The notes: generated from the sequence alone by a model not told the origin. A stretch of DNA of 64,000 nucleotides from Paractinoplanes pyxinae (GCF_026626335.1 NZ_JAPNTZ010000008.1:62001-126000); one strand, 5' to 3'. Counted from the first letter of the stretch, positions 31,397 through 39,903 are shown. Program-made: numbers and translations.

Positions 31397-33445
31397 TCAC
31401 GGGATCAGACGGGTGATGGCGACCGCGCACGCCTTGAAGGCGGGCATCCGCGAATGCGGGTCGAGGGCCGGATTGGTGAGCGCGTTCGCGCCCGGCCAGT
31501 GGAACGGGGCGAAGACGGTGTCCGGGCGGATCCCGTCGGAGAGCCGGGCCCGCAGCACCGCGGCGCCGCGGCGGCTGCGCAGCTCGACCAGGTCGCCGTC
31601 GGCTATGCCGTGGCGGCGGGCCAGGTCGGGGTGGATCTCGGCGCGGGGCTCGGGCAGCGCCACGTTGAGCGCCTTCACCCGCCGGGTCTGGTTGCCGCTC
31701 TGGTAGTGCTGCATGTTGCGGCCGGTCGTCAGCACGTACGGGAATTGCTTGTCGGGCATTTCGGCCGGGTCCCGGTGCTGGACGGCGATCAGGCGCGCCC
31801 GGCCGTCTTTCGTCGGGAAGGAATCGGCGAACAGGCGGGGCGTGCCCGGGTGGTCCTCGCTGGGGCACGGCCAGAAGACGCCGTCCTCGCGCTCGATGCG
31901 CTCGTAGGTGATGCCGGCGTAATCGGCGATGCCGCCCGCGCTGGCCCGGCGCAGTTCGTCGAAGACCGCGCGCGGATCGCTCTCGAAATCCCGGCTGAGG
32001 CGGCCCGACAACTCGGCGAGCATTTCCAGATCGGATTTGACGTCGGGCGGCGGTGGCAACGCGCGCTTGCGGCGCAGGACGCGGCCCTCGAGGTTGGTCA
32101 TCGTGCCCTCCTCCTCGGCCCACTGGGCGACCGGGAGGACGACATCGGCGAGTTCGGCGGTCTCGGACCGGAAGATGTCGGAGACGACGAGAAAATCGAG
32201 GGCTTCCAGCTTGCTGCGCACGTGGTTGCTGTGCGGGGCGCTGACGACGATATTGCTGGCCAGCACCATCAGCACCCGCAGGCTGTCGTCGGTGAGCATT
32301 TCGTACGCCGACTTGCCCGGCCCCGGCAGGTCGTCGGGATCGATTCCCCACACCGCGGCGACGTGTTTCCGGGCCGCCGGGTCGTCGAGTTTCCGGTAAC
32401 CCGGAAGCTGATCGGCCTTCTGCCCGTGCTCGCGTCCACCCTGCCCATTGCCCTGACCGGTGATGGTCCCGTACCCGGAGAAGGGTCTGCCGACCAAGCC
32501 GAGCGCCAGGGCCAGATTCAGGTACGCCTGCGCGGTATCGGTGCCGTTGCTGTGCTGCTCGGCGCCGCGCGCGGTCAGAATCATCGCCGGCCCCTGGGTG
32601 GCGAGCAGGCGCACGGTTTCCCGCAGGCGGTTCTCCGGTACGCCGGTCATGCGCTCGACCCGCTCGGGCCAGTACGCATTGGTGGCCGCCTTCACCGCCT
32701 CGAACCCGGTGGTCCGCGCCTCGAGGTAGTCGCGGTCGACATACCCCTCACGAATCGCGATGTGCAGCATTCCGTTGGCCAGCGCCAGATCGGTGCCCGG
32801 CAACGGCTGCAGGTGGAGATAGGCACCCGCCGCGGTATTCGTACGCCGCGGGTCGACGACGATGTGGCGGGCCCCGTGCTCCCGCCCCGCGTCCAGATAT
32901 TGCATGCTCGGCGGCATCGCGTCGGCCGGATTCGCGCCGACCAGAAGAACGGTCTTGGCCTGCGCGATGTCCTCGAGCGGGAACGGCAGCCCGCGGTCGA
33001 TCCCCAACGACCGGTTGGCCGCGGTGGCCGCGCTCGACATGCAGAACCGGCCGTTGTAGTCGATCGAAGAACTGCGCAACACGACCCGTACGAACTTGCC
33101 GAGCGCGTACGCCTTCTCGTTGGTCAGCCCGCCCCCGCCGAAAGCGCCGACACTGTTCCGCCCGTACTTCTGCTGCGCGGTGGTGATGGCCGCGGCAATG
33201 CGGTCCAGGGCCTCGTCCCAGGTGGCCTCGCGCAGCGGGCTGCTCCGGTCGCCTTTCCGGACGAGCGGGGTGAGCAACCGATCCCGGTGATCGAGCAGGT
33301 CGGCCGCGGTGAAGCCCTTGGCGCACAGCCCGCCCTTGTTGACCGGGAAATCACGCGGTTCCAGCCGCACCCGCGGAATCTCCGGGGTGAGCGTCATGCC
33401 GCACTGCAGCGCGCAGTAGGGGCAATGCGTATCGGTCGCCGTCAC
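31397..33445 (-). CDS. nasA: Assimilatory nitrate reductase, molybdopterin catalytic subunit
   Basis: 682 residues. N-terminal [4Fe-4S] ligands C8, C11, C15 and C41 (C-P-Y-C-A-L-Q-C, then G-G-L-C-A-K-G), followed by bis-MGD-binding domains with N-G-R-F-C-M-S-S-A, G-A-N-P-A-D and G-T-D-L-A-L-A-N-G, and the C-terminal molydopterin-dinucleotide domain with T-T-G-R-N-M-Q-H-Y. It reduces nitrate to nitrite in the cytoplasm. There is no C-terminal BFD domain or FAD module, so it needs an external electron donor. Confidence 0.94.
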   Translation of the reverse strand: MTATDTHCPYCALQCGMTLTPEIPRVRLEPRDFPVNKGGLCAKGFTAADLLDHRDRLLTPLVRKGDRSSPLREATWDEALDRIAAAITTAQQKYGRNSVGAFGGGGLTNEKAYALGKFVRVVLRSSSIDYNGRFCMSSAATAANRSLGIDRGLPFPLEDIAQAKTVLLVGANPADAMPPSMQYLDAGREHGARHIVVDPRRTNTAAGAYLHLQPLPGTDLALANGMLHIAIREGYVDRDYLEARTTGFEAVKAATNAYWPERVERMTGVPENRLRETVRLLATQGPAMILTARGAEQHSNGTDTAQAYLNLALALGLVGRPFSGYGTITGQGNGQGGREHGQKADQLPGYRKLDDPAARKHVAAVWGIDPDDLPGPGKSAYEMLTDDSLRVLMVLASNIVVSAPHSNHVRSKLEALDFLVVSDIFRSETAELADVVLPVAQWAEEEGTMTNLEGRVLRRKRALPPPPDVKSDLEMLAELSGRLSRDFESDPRAVFDELRRASAGGIADYAGITYERIEREDGVFWPCPSEDHPGTPRLFADSFPTKDGRARLIAVQHRDPAEMPDKQFPYVLTTGRNMQHYQSGNQTRRVKALNVALPEPRAEIHPDLARRHGIADGDLVELRSRRGAAVLRARLSDGIRPDTVFAPFHWPGANALTNPALDPHSRMPAFKACAVAITRLIP

Positions 33446-33513
33446 ACCCCGAATACTCGGGCCCGTATGTTTAGCGCCGAGTCCTCAGCCGTTGCCGCGG
33501 CGTACAGAAATCC

Positions 33514-34284
33514 CTACAAGCGCCCGTCCGCCGTTGTGAGAAGCGCGGCCTCGTACCGCCGAAGCACCAGGTCAGTGACGGCCGGGTCGAGACAGAGCGG
33601 CGGGGTGATGTCATCGGCGCCGGATTGCCGGAGGCCGCGGTAGAACAGCCCGTCAGCCAGGAAGTAGGCGGCAATGGCGACGCGCCGGGCACCCTGCGCG
33701 CGGAGCTCGGCGACGACTTCCGGCACCCGAGGGCCCGGCCCCGACACATAGCCGACCCGAACCCCTGTGGATAACTCGGCTCGGATGGATCGGCGCTGAG
33801 TAGGATTGTCCCCACCACCAACCCCAACCCCGGGCGGGCGGGGGAGGCGGTGGCTCACCGGCGAATCGATCTTCAGGCTGCCGGCCAAGCGGACGGCCAG
33901 GCGCTCGACGTCGGCGCGCCAGGCCGGATCGGAGGAGCCGGCGGCGGCCAGCACCACGGCGTCGGCGGGCGGCAGGTGGCGCAGCATGCTGTCGAGCAGC
34001 ACGTCGTCCGGGCCGAGCGGCTTCGTCACCAGAATGGGTGCACCGGCCACGGCTTCGGCTATGTCGACGCGTACGTGATAACCGGCCGACAACAGCAGCG
34101 GAACGACCACCGCGTCGGGCACCAGGCGGGCGACCTCGGCGATCTTCGGTTCCTGCACGTCCACATAGCTGAGGCGGACGTCCAGGCCGGGGCGGCGAGC
34201 GGCCACCCTCGCCACCAGGTCACGGATCTGGGCCTGACCGGCCGGACTGCGGGTGCCGTGGGCGACGGCGATCAAAGCGGGCAT
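33514..34284 (-). CDS. Sirohydrochlorin chelatase (CbiX/SirB-like) with an in-frame insertion
   Basis: 256 residues from ATG 34284. Two CbiX half-domains: A-H-G-T-R-S near residue 8, the first catalytic-His loop, V-V-P-L-L-L-S-A-G-Y-H-V (about 60-71) and the second half A-I-A-A-Y-F-L-A-D-G-L-F. It should insert Fe2+ into sirohydrochlorin for NirB siroheme. Between S-L-K (138) and V-R-V-G-Y-V (about 174) lie about 35 extra residues, Gly/Pro-rich, absent from the usual fold. Gene order (25 bp after nnaR, 68 bp before nasA) ties it to nitrite reductase supply. Confidence 0.88.
   Translation of the reverse strand: MPALIAVAHGTRSPAGQAQIRDLVARVAARRPGLDVRLSYVDVQEPKIAEVARLVPDAVVVPLLLSAGYHVRVDIAEAVAGAPILVTKPLGPDDVLLDSMLRHLPPADAVVLAAAGSSDPAWRADVERLAVRLAGSLKIDSPVSHRLPRPPGVGVGGGDNPTQRRSIRAELSTGVRVGYVSGPGPRVPEVVAELRAQGARRVAIAAYFLADGLFYRGLRQSGADDITPPLCLDPAVTDLVLRRYEAALLTTADGRL
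33766..33870. repeat. About 105-bp in-frame insertion inside the chelatase gene
   Basis: The DNA coding for the extra 35 residues contains CTGTGGATAACTC (reverse TTATCCACA), a CCACCACCAACCCCAACCCC run and a GGGCGGGCGGGGG run, unlike the codon pattern on either side. The word TGTGGATAACTC also occurs intergenically at 1074-1085. It may be a small mobile or repeat unit whose length is a multiple of three. Edges are set by protein comparison and are approximate. Confidence 0.4.
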
Positions 34285-34309
34285 GCGAACGCCTTCCAAC
34301 AGAGCGAGG

Positions 34310-35413
34310 TCAGGCGGCGGGTTCGTCCAGACGAAGGCGGTAGCCGCGCTTGATGACGGTTTCGATGTGGCGGCCGGAGCCGAGCGCGGTGCGCAGCCGG
34401 GCCACGGCCACGTCGACCGCATGCCCGTCGTTGCCGCGCGGCAACGCGGCGATCAGCTGATCCTTCGAGACGACGACGCCGGGGCGGGCGGCCAGCGACG
34501 TCAGGATGGCCATGGCGGCCGGCGCAAGCGAGTGCGGCACCCCGTCGATCAGGACGGCGTGTCCGCGCAGCTCCAGCGTCGACCCGGCCACGTTCAGCTT
34601 GACCGAGCGGCGCGGCAACTCGTCGGTCAGCGTCTTGATCAGCGCGCCCAGCCGATAGCGCTCCGGCATCACGACCGGGATGCCCCTTTCCGCGAGCGGC
34701 GCCGCGGTCACCGGCCCGACGCAGGCCACCAGGGTTTCGCGGCCGAACCTTTCCAGTACGGCGGACTGCCCCTCACCCGCCACCCGGAGGAACGCCTTGA
34801 CGGCCGGCGCGCTCGTGAAGGTCACCGCGTCGATCTGCCCGGCCGCGATCTGCTCGGTCAGACGCCGTACGGGCCCGAGGTCGGCCGGAAGCACCCACCG
34901 GTACACCGGCACCTCCACCACGGCGGCCCCCGCCCCGCGCAGGGCGTCCACGAACTCCGTCTGCGGCTCACCGTGCTCCTGCACCACGATCCGCTGCCCG
35001 GCGACTCCCTCGGCGAGCAGCCGCTGCAGGATCTCGTCGGTCGACTCCGTCTTGGCCGCCCACTCCTCGCTGAGCCCGGCCGCGCGGATCGCCCCGCACG
35101 GCTTCGGCCCACGCGCGATGATCCGGGCCCGGCCGAGCACTTCGCGCAGCCGTTCGGCCATGCCCCAGCCCTCGGCCGCCTCGAGCCAGCCTCGGAAGCC
35201 GAAGCCGGTTGTCGCCACGACCAGATCGGGAGCGAGCCCGATGCAGGCCGCGGTGGCCGCGTGCAGCGCCTCGTCGTCGGCCAGCGGCACGATGCTGATG
35301 GCCGAGGCGGTGACGACCCGGGCGCCGCGCCGGGTGAGCAGCGCGGCCATCTCGTCGCGCCGCCTCTCCGCGGTCACGGCCACGGTGAAGCCGGTCAGTG
35401 CGCCCTCAGTCAT
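34310..35413 (-). CDS. nnaR: NnaR-type regulator: HemD-like domain with OmpR-type winged helix
   Basis: 367 residues from ATG 35413. Residues 1 to about 265 have the two-lobed uroporphyrinogen-III synthase fold (T-A-E-R-R-R-D-E-M, then T-F-T-S-A-P-A-V and C-V-G-P-V-T-A). The last 95 residues form a winged helix (V-S-K-D-Q-L-I, V-D-V-A-V-A-R-L-R, T-V-I-K-R-G-Y-R-L). This architecture is that of Streptomyces NnaR, an activator of nitrate/nitrite assimilation genes, rather than of a biosynthetic HemD. Here it heads the nas/nir run itself. A TTG start at 35470 would place the GlnR-like box inside the gene and is less likely. Confidence 0.88.
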   Translation of the reverse strand: MTEGALTGFTVAVTAERRRDEMAALLTRRGARVVTASAISIVPLADDEALHAATAACIGLAPDLVVATTGFGFRGWLEAAEGWGMAERLREVLGRARIIARGPKPCGAIRAAGLSEEWAAKTESTDEILQRLLAEGVAGQRIVVQEHGEPQTEFVDALRGAGAAVVEVPVYRWVLPADLGPVRRLTEQIAAGQIDAVTFTSAPAVKAFLRVAGEGQSAVLERFGRETLVACVGPVTAAPLAERGIPVVMPERYRLGALIKTLTDELPRRSVKLNVAGSTLELRGHAVLIDGVPHSLAPAAMAILTSLAARPGVVVSKDQLIAALPRGNDGHAVDVAVARLRTALGSGRHIETVIKRGYRLRLDEPAA

Positions 35414-35435
35414 GCCGTCAGGTTTGCGAAGCCCA

Positions 35436-35462
35436 GTTACCGCGATGTCGTCAACGTGTTTC
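35436..35462 (-). promoter_or_regulatory. Candidate GlnR box upstream of nnaR
   Basis: Read on the minus strand: GAAAC-n6-ACGAC-n6-GTAAC, three 5-bp elements at exact 11-bp steps, ending 22 bp before the nnaR start. GlnR sites are built from GTnAC and GAAAC elements with 6-bp gaps, and nnaR is a GlnR target in Streptomyces. The middle element is a poor match. Confidence 0.45.
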
Positions 35463-35485
35463 GGGGGCAATAAGCCGGGTTCACC

Positions 35486-35683
35486 TCAGCGCGGGAAGTC
35501 CCCGTCCGACTCGTCCTGAATGCGACGTACGGCGGCGAGCAGGTGGAACACTTCGATCCGCCCGTCCAGGAACCCCATCCGGTAGTCGGCGCCGGTCGCC
35601 GGGTGTCCCGCGCGCACCGGGTCGCGATGCCCGGCTATGCCGTCCGACCGCCCGGTGACGTACGCGTAGATCTCGTCGTCCAT
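35486..35683 (-). CDS. Mini-protein B of a tandem paralogous pair
   Basis: 65 residues. It shares with the gene immediately upstream the layout Y-x-x-G-x-x-D-G-x-A-G-x-R-D, then D-Y-R-x-G-x-x-D-G-x-x-E-x-F, and a final helix. Soluble and Gly/Asp-rich; the GxxDG/GxxDG spacing hints at two small turns or a metal-binding element. The family is unknown to me. ATG 35683 touches the stop of its twin with no gap, so the two form one operon divergent from the GyrI-like gene. Confidence 0.7.
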   Translation of the reverse strand: MDDEIYAYVTGRSDGIAGHRDPVRAGHPATGADYRMGFLDGRIEVFHLLAAVRRIQDESDGDFPR

Positions 35684-35869
35684 TCAGCGCTTGCCGTCCA
35701 TCGCCTTGCGGATGGCCGCGATCAGATCGGCCTCGAACGCCTCGAGCTCGCCGTCGGCCAGCCCCACGCGATAGTCGGCGTCCTGGCCGCGCTCGCGGTC
35801 GCGGCGCCCGGCCACCCCGTCGGCCCGCCCCTCGTCGTAGGCCCGCAGGGCGAAGTCAGCGTTGTCCAA
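35684..35869 (-). CDS. Mini-protein A of a tandem paralogous pair
   Basis: 61 residues from TTG 35869. The start is decided by a very strong ribosome site (GAGGAGGAA ending 5 nt before it). R-A-Y-D-E-G-R-A-D-G-V-A-G-R-R-D, D-Y-R-V-G-L-A-D-G-E-L-E-A-F and an A-I-R-K-A-M helix align with the next gene along the whole length, so the pair arose by duplication. Function unknown. Confidence 0.7.
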   Translation of the reverse strand: MDNADFALRAYDEGRADGVAGRRDRERGQDADYRVGLADGELEAFEADLIAAIRKAMDGKR

Positions 35870-36090
35870 CTATTCCTCCTCGAACGCTTCAGCCGCGCGT
35901 TCGAGCGCAGACACCACGACCCAATCTCACACGGCGGTCCGACCTTTTCCACCCCCCGATCCGGCCCGCCGAAAACCCTAAAGTCCAAGGTCAAGAGCGC
36001 GATCAGACAGAATCAGTTCCGCACCTTCACGCAAAGTGATCAAAAAATTTCCGTACGTCATGACTTGTGCCCGAAAGGTACGCTGCCGCG

Positions 36091-36591
36091 GTGGAAATAC
36101 TCGAAGGTCCGGCCGTGGAAGCCAAGCCCGAGCGCCACACCGCCGGCATCCGCGTGGTCACCCCGTTCCGCGGCATGTTCGCCGTCCGGGACCAGCTGAT
36201 GGACGAGCTTTACACCTGGCTCGACGCTCGCGGTCTGACCTACGGCCCGACGTTCTTCCGCCTGCACGTGGTGGCCATGGAAGCCGACATGGACATCGAG
36301 GTCGGCGTGGTCCTGGACAAGCCCGTCGACGGCGACACCCGAGTCATTCGCGGCATTCTCCCCGCCGGCGATTACGCATTCCTCAAATACGTCAACCACG
36401 GCCGCCGAGCCAACGGAACCCTCATCGACTGGATCCGCGCGCAAAACCTGCCGATGGACGTCGTCGAAAACCCCGCCGGCGACCGTTTCGCCTGCCGCTA
36501 CGAGGCCTATCTGACCGATCCGCGTTCCGAGCGCATGAAAACCAAATGGCAGATCGAACTAGCGATCCGCCTGCAGGGGCAGCAGGCCTGA
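36091..36591 (+). CDS. GyrI-like effector-binding domain protein
   Basis: 166 residues from GTG 36091. Single GyrI-like/SOUL-related domain: T-P-F-R-G-M-F at the first strand, a helix with L-M-D-E-L-Y-T-W-L, then V-E-V-G-V-V and G-D-Y-A-F-L-K-Y. It closes with R-x-E-A-Y-L-T-D-P, the usual end of this fold. Such domains bind drugs or act as small-molecule sinks; there is no DNA-binding part. The 3' end overlaps the convergent AurF-like gene by 33 bp. Confidence 0.83.
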   Translation: MEILEGPAVEAKPERHTAGIRVVTPFRGMFAVRDQLMDELYTWLDARGLTYGPTFFRLHVVAMEADMDIEVGVVLDKPVDGDTRVIRGILPAGDYAFLKYVNHGRRANGTLIDWIRAQNLPMDVVENPAGDRFACRYEAYLTDPRSERMKTKWQIELAIRLQGQQA

Positions 36592-37461
36592 GCGGTTCCA
36601 CAATGCCCGGCCCGGGCCGCCGATGAGATCCAGACCGCTCAGGTACGCGACCACGCGCTCGCCCGACCAGCGGAGCGTCTGCTGGAAGTGGGGGTTGGCG
36701 CGGGCGGCGGCCCGCCCCTCGGCCGGGGTCAAGCCGATCGACCGGTAGACGGCCGGATGGATCAGGCGCGTCCCGCACAGGTAGGCGGCCCGGGCGATCA
36801 CCACCTTGTCGAACGCCAGCCGCCGGCGGCTCGCCGCTCGCACCTGGCGGGCCAGTTCTTCGCGGGCGTACCGCACGTGCCGGGCCTCCTCGACGACGTG
36901 GATGCGCGACACCATGCGGACGAGCGGTTGCACCTGGTCGTCGGCCATGGCCTCGCGTTGCAGCGTGTCGAGGATTTCCTCGCAGATCAGGATGGCGGCG
37001 AACATGCGGGGGCCGGTGGCCGTGGCGCCGATCCACTGGCCCAGGAACTGGTTCACGCCGTCGGGGCGGTAGACGGGCGTGCCCAGGGTGGCGATCATCC
37101 GGCCGAACATCACCGAGTGGCGGCACTCGTCGGCCACCTCGGTCAGGCCGTACTGGGCGTGGGCGGCCGTCGGGTCCTGCCGGTAGTAGGCCCGGATCAG
37201 CAGCTGCATGAGGATCGTCTCGAACCAGATGCCCAGGCCGGCGATGCTGGCCACCTCGTGCCGGGTCAGCGTGATGCGCTGCTCCTCGGTCAGCCGCTCC
37301 CAGATCGGCGTTCCGAAAAGCGAGGACCGGTGCGGCGGTACGAAGTACCGGCCCGGCACCATCGGGGCGTCCCAGTCGATCTCCACCGCCGGCTCGTACG
37401 AGTGCTCGGCCGAGGAGCGCAGGAGCCGGTCGGCGGTGCGGTCGCGATCAGTCAGAGACAT
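36559..37461 (-). CDS. AurF-like non-haem di-iron oxygenase
   Basis: 300 residues from ATG 37461. All-helical, with two ExxH-type di-iron sets: E near F-E-T-I-L-M-Q and E-V-A-D-E-C-R-H, then C-E-E-I-L-D and V-V-E-E-A-R-H-V-R-Y. This fits the AurF/p-aminobenzoate N-oxygenase family, whose actinobacterial members oxidise amines or aldehydes. It is divergent from a TetR regulator with a perfect palindrome in the shared promoter. Confidence 0.85.
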   Translation of the reverse strand: MSLTDRDRTADRLLRSSAEHSYEPAVEIDWDAPMVPGRYFVPPHRSSLFGTPIWERLTEEQRITLTRHEVASIAGLGIWFETILMQLLIRAYYRQDPTAAHAQYGLTEVADECRHSVMFGRMIATLGTPVYRPDGVNQFLGQWIGATATGPRMFAAILICEEILDTLQREAMADDQVQPLVRMVSRIHVVEEARHVRYAREELARQVRAASRRRLAFDKVVIARAAYLCGTRLIHPAVYRSIGLTPAEGRAAARANPHFQQTLRWSGERVVAYLSGLDLIGGPGRALWNRSGLLPLQADR

Positions 37462-37484
37462 GAAACGGCCTCCCAAGGCTTGAC

Positions 37485-37499
37485 GTTACCCGGGGTAAC
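37485..37499. promoter_or_regulatory. Perfect 15-bp palindrome, likely TetR operator
   Basis: GTTACCCGGGGTAAC is a perfect 7-1-7 inverted repeat between the AurF-like start (37461) and the TetR start (37516). Its location suits autoregulation by the adjacent TetR protein and co-control of the divergent oxygenase gene. Confidence 0.65.
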
Positions 37500-37515
37500 A
37501 GTTACTTCTAGTACT

Positions 37516-38202
37516 GTGAACTCGGAGGAGACACCGGTCAATACCGACGGGCGCCGAGGCCGCTGGGCGGGCCATCGTGAGCAGCGCCGGGCCGAGCTCA
37601 CCGAGGCCGCCATCGACGCCATCCGGCGGCTCGGGCCCGAGGTCGGCATGGACGCCATCGCCGCCCACGCCGGGGTCAGCAAGCCGGTGCTCTACCGCTA
37701 CTTCGCCGACAAGTCGGAGCTGTGGCTCGCCGTCGGCCGGCGCTCCGGAACCCTGGTCCTCGACGCGATCGTCCCGGCCGTGGCCGCCGTACGGGAAGAA
37801 CGCGAAGCCGTCCGCGCGGCCGTCGACGCCTATCTGGCCCACATCGCGGCCGACACCAACCTGTACCAGTTCGTCGTGCACCAGCCCGAGATCGCCCGGC
37901 ATCGCGACGTGGTCGCCGACGTCGTCGACACCGTGGCCAGCGGCCTGGCCCGCATCTTCGGCGACCGGCTGCGGGCGCGGGGGCTCGACTCGGGCGCCGC
38001 GCTGCCCTGGGCGTACGGCGTGGTCGGTTACGTGCAGTCGGTCGGTGACTGGTGGCTGCGGCAGCAGCAGCCGATCAGCCGCGAAGCGCTCGCCGACTAC
38101 CTGACGACTTTCCTGTGGAGCGGGGTATCCGGCATCCGCCACGCCGCCGACGTGCCGGGCGGTCTGGCGGCCTATCGGGAGGAGACCAGCGGTGGACGAT
38201 GA
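37516..38202 (+). CDS. TetR-family regulator of a monooxygenase operon
   Basis: 228 residues from GTG 37516. After a 25-residue hydrophilic lead the helix-turn-helix reads I-A-A-H-A-G-V-S-K-P-V-L-Y-R-Y-F. The ligand domain has W-L-R-Q-Q-Q-P-I-S-R-E, typical of regulators next to Baeyer-Villiger or fatty-acid genes. It overlaps the DUF4873 gene by 11 bp, so the regulator heads a five-gene operon. Confidence 0.9.
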   Translation: MNSEETPVNTDGRRGRWAGHREQRRAELTEAAIDAIRRLGPEVGMDAIAAHAGVSKPVLYRYFADKSELWLAVGRRSGTLVLDAIVPAVAAVREEREAVRAAVDAYLAHIAADTNLYQFVVHQPEIARHRDVVADVVDTVASGLARIFGDRLRARGLDSGAALPWAYGVVGYVQSVGDWWLRQQQPISREALADYLTTFLWSGVSGIRHAADVPGGLAAYREETSGGR

Positions 38203-38473
38203 CGAGGAGTACCGCGGGCCCGCGGTGCTGACGATCGGCGACGTCGGCCATCCGGTCGAGGTGCGGCTGTCGGCCCGCTTCGAGCCGGTCGAGGGCCGGT
38301 TCCGCTGGGCCGGCCGCACCGGTCCCGACGACCTTCTTCGCGAGCGCGTGTCGGCCGGGTTGCGCGAGGCGTCGCTGACCATCGGCAAGACCATCGAGGT
38401 ACGTCTGAGCGAGCCCGACCCGTGGGGCGGAGTGCGGCTTACGGGGACGGGCACACCGCCCTGGTTCGCATGA
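38192..38473 (+). CDS. DUF4873 protein
   Basis: 93 residues from GTG 38192. R-G-P-A-V-L near the start, V-R-L-S-A-R-F-E-P and G-R-F-R-W-A-G-R in the middle match DUF4873, a small beta domain that is often next to, or fused with, flavin monooxygenases. It is coupled to the monooxygenase gene by ATGA overlap, so it is probably a partner subunit. Confidence 0.82.
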   Translation: MDDDEEYRGPAVLTIGDVGHPVEVRLSARFEPVEGRFRWAGRTGPDDLLRERVSAGLREASLTIGKTIEVRLSEPDPWGGVRLTGTGTPPWFA

Positions 38474-39903
38474 GCGACCACTTCGACGTGCTCATCATCG
38501 GCGCCGGCCTGTCCGGGATCGGCGCCGCGTGGCGGCTGCGCGAGGCGTTCCCGGCCAAGACGTACGCCGTCCTGGAAGCCCGCGAAGCGATCGGCGGCAC
38601 CTGGGACCTGTTCCGCTATCCCGGCGTCCGCTCCGATTCGGACATGTTCACGCTGAGCTATCCCTTCCGCCCGTGGACCGACACGCAGTCACTGGCCTCC
38701 GGTGACAAGATCCGGGCGTACATCCAGGAGACCGCGGACGAGGCCGGTATCACCCGCCACATCCGGTTCGGGGCGAAGGTGGCCTCGGCCGACTGGTCGT
38801 CGCGGGAGTCGCGCTGGACCGTGCGGCTGGCCGACGGGACGACGCTGACGTGCGGCTTTCTGTACGCGTGCACGGGCTATTACTCGTACGACGCGGGCTA
38901 CCAGCCCGATTTTCCGGGTCTCGAATCGTACGCCGGGCAGTTGATCCACCCGCAGTTCTGGCCGGCCGACCTGGACTACCGGGGCAAGCGGGTGGTGGTG
39001 ATCGGCAGCGGCGCGACCGCGGTGACGCTGGTGCCGGCGATGGCGCCCGAGGCGGCCCACGTAACGATGCTGCAGCGCTCCCCGACGTACCTCACCTCGC
39101 TCCCCCGCCGCGACGTGGTTGCCGACGCGCTGCGCCGGGTGCTGCCGGCCAAACCGGCCAACGCGCTCGCCCGGGCCAAGAACATTCTGCTCACCCAGGG
39201 CTTCTACCAACTGGCCCGGCGGCGGCCCCAGCGCGTGCGCAAGGTGCTGCGGACCATGGCGGTACGCGGGCTCGGTGACGAAGCGTATGTCGACGAGCAT
39301 TTCAAGCCGCGATACGACCCCTGGGACCAGCGACTGTGCGTGATCCCCGGCGGTGACTTGTACGAGGAGATCCGGGCCGGCCGCGCGTCGGTCGTCACCG
39401 ACCGGATCGAGTCGTTCGTCCCCTCGGGCATCCGCCTGGCCTCCGGGAAGGTGCTGGAGGCGGATATCGTCATCTCGGCCACCGGCCTGAAGCTGCTGCC
39501 CATCGGCGGCGTGGACGTCTCGGTCGACGGCGAGCCGGTCAAGATCGGCGAGCGGGCGGCCTACCGCGGCCTGATGCTCAGCGGCGTGCCGAACCTGGCC
39601 TACTGCATCGGGTACGTCAACGCGTCCTGGACGCTGCGGGCCGACCTGTCCCATCGCTACGTCATGCGGCTGCTGCGGCACATGGACCGGCACGGGCTCG
39701 CTGTCGCCACGCCGACCAGCCCGGGTGGCACCGGCCGCCCGCTGCTCGATCTTTCTTCCGGGTACGTGCAACGGGCGCTCGATCTCTTCCCGCGTCAGGG
39801 CGAGCGGGCCCCGTGGATCGTCCGCCAGAACTACCTGCGGGACGTGATCACCACGCCGCGGGCCGATGTCACCCGCGACATGACCTTCCAGGAGGCCTCA
39901 TGA
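38470..39903 (+). CDS. Flavin-containing Baeyer-Villiger-type monooxygenase (EthA/MymA-like)
   Basis: 477 residues. FAD motif G-A-G-L-S-G-I-G near residue 11, G-G-T-W-D-L-F-R-Y-P-G-V-R-S-D (the EthA-type G-G-T-W-D signature), an NADPH motif V-I-G-S-G-A-T-A near 180 and S-A-T-G-L before the C-terminus. Closest in pattern to mycobacterial EthA and MymA, which oxidise ketones and thioamide prodrugs. Substrate here unknown. Four-bp overlaps on both sides. Confidence 0.9.
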   Translation: MSDHFDVLIIGAGLSGIGAAWRLREAFPAKTYAVLEAREAIGGTWDLFRYPGVRSDSDMFTLSYPFRPWTDTQSLASGDKIRAYIQETADEAGITRHIRFGAKVASADWSSRESRWTVRLADGTTLTCGFLYACTGYYSYDAGYQPDFPGLESYAGQLIHPQFWPADLDYRGKRVVVIGSGATAVTLVPAMAPEAAHVTMLQRSPTYLTSLPRRDVVADALRRVLPAKPANALARAKNILLTQGFYQLARRRPQRVRKVLRTMAVRGLGDEAYVDEHFKPRYDPWDQRLCVIPGGDLYEEIRAGRASVVTDRIESFVPSGIRLASGKVLEADIVISATGLKLLPIGGVDVSVDGEPVKIGERAAYRGLMLSGVPNLAYCIGYVNASWTLRADLSHRYVMRLLRHMDRHGLAVATPTSPGGTGRPLLDLSSGYVQRALDLFPRQGERAPWIVRQNYLRDVITTPRADVTRDMTFQEAS

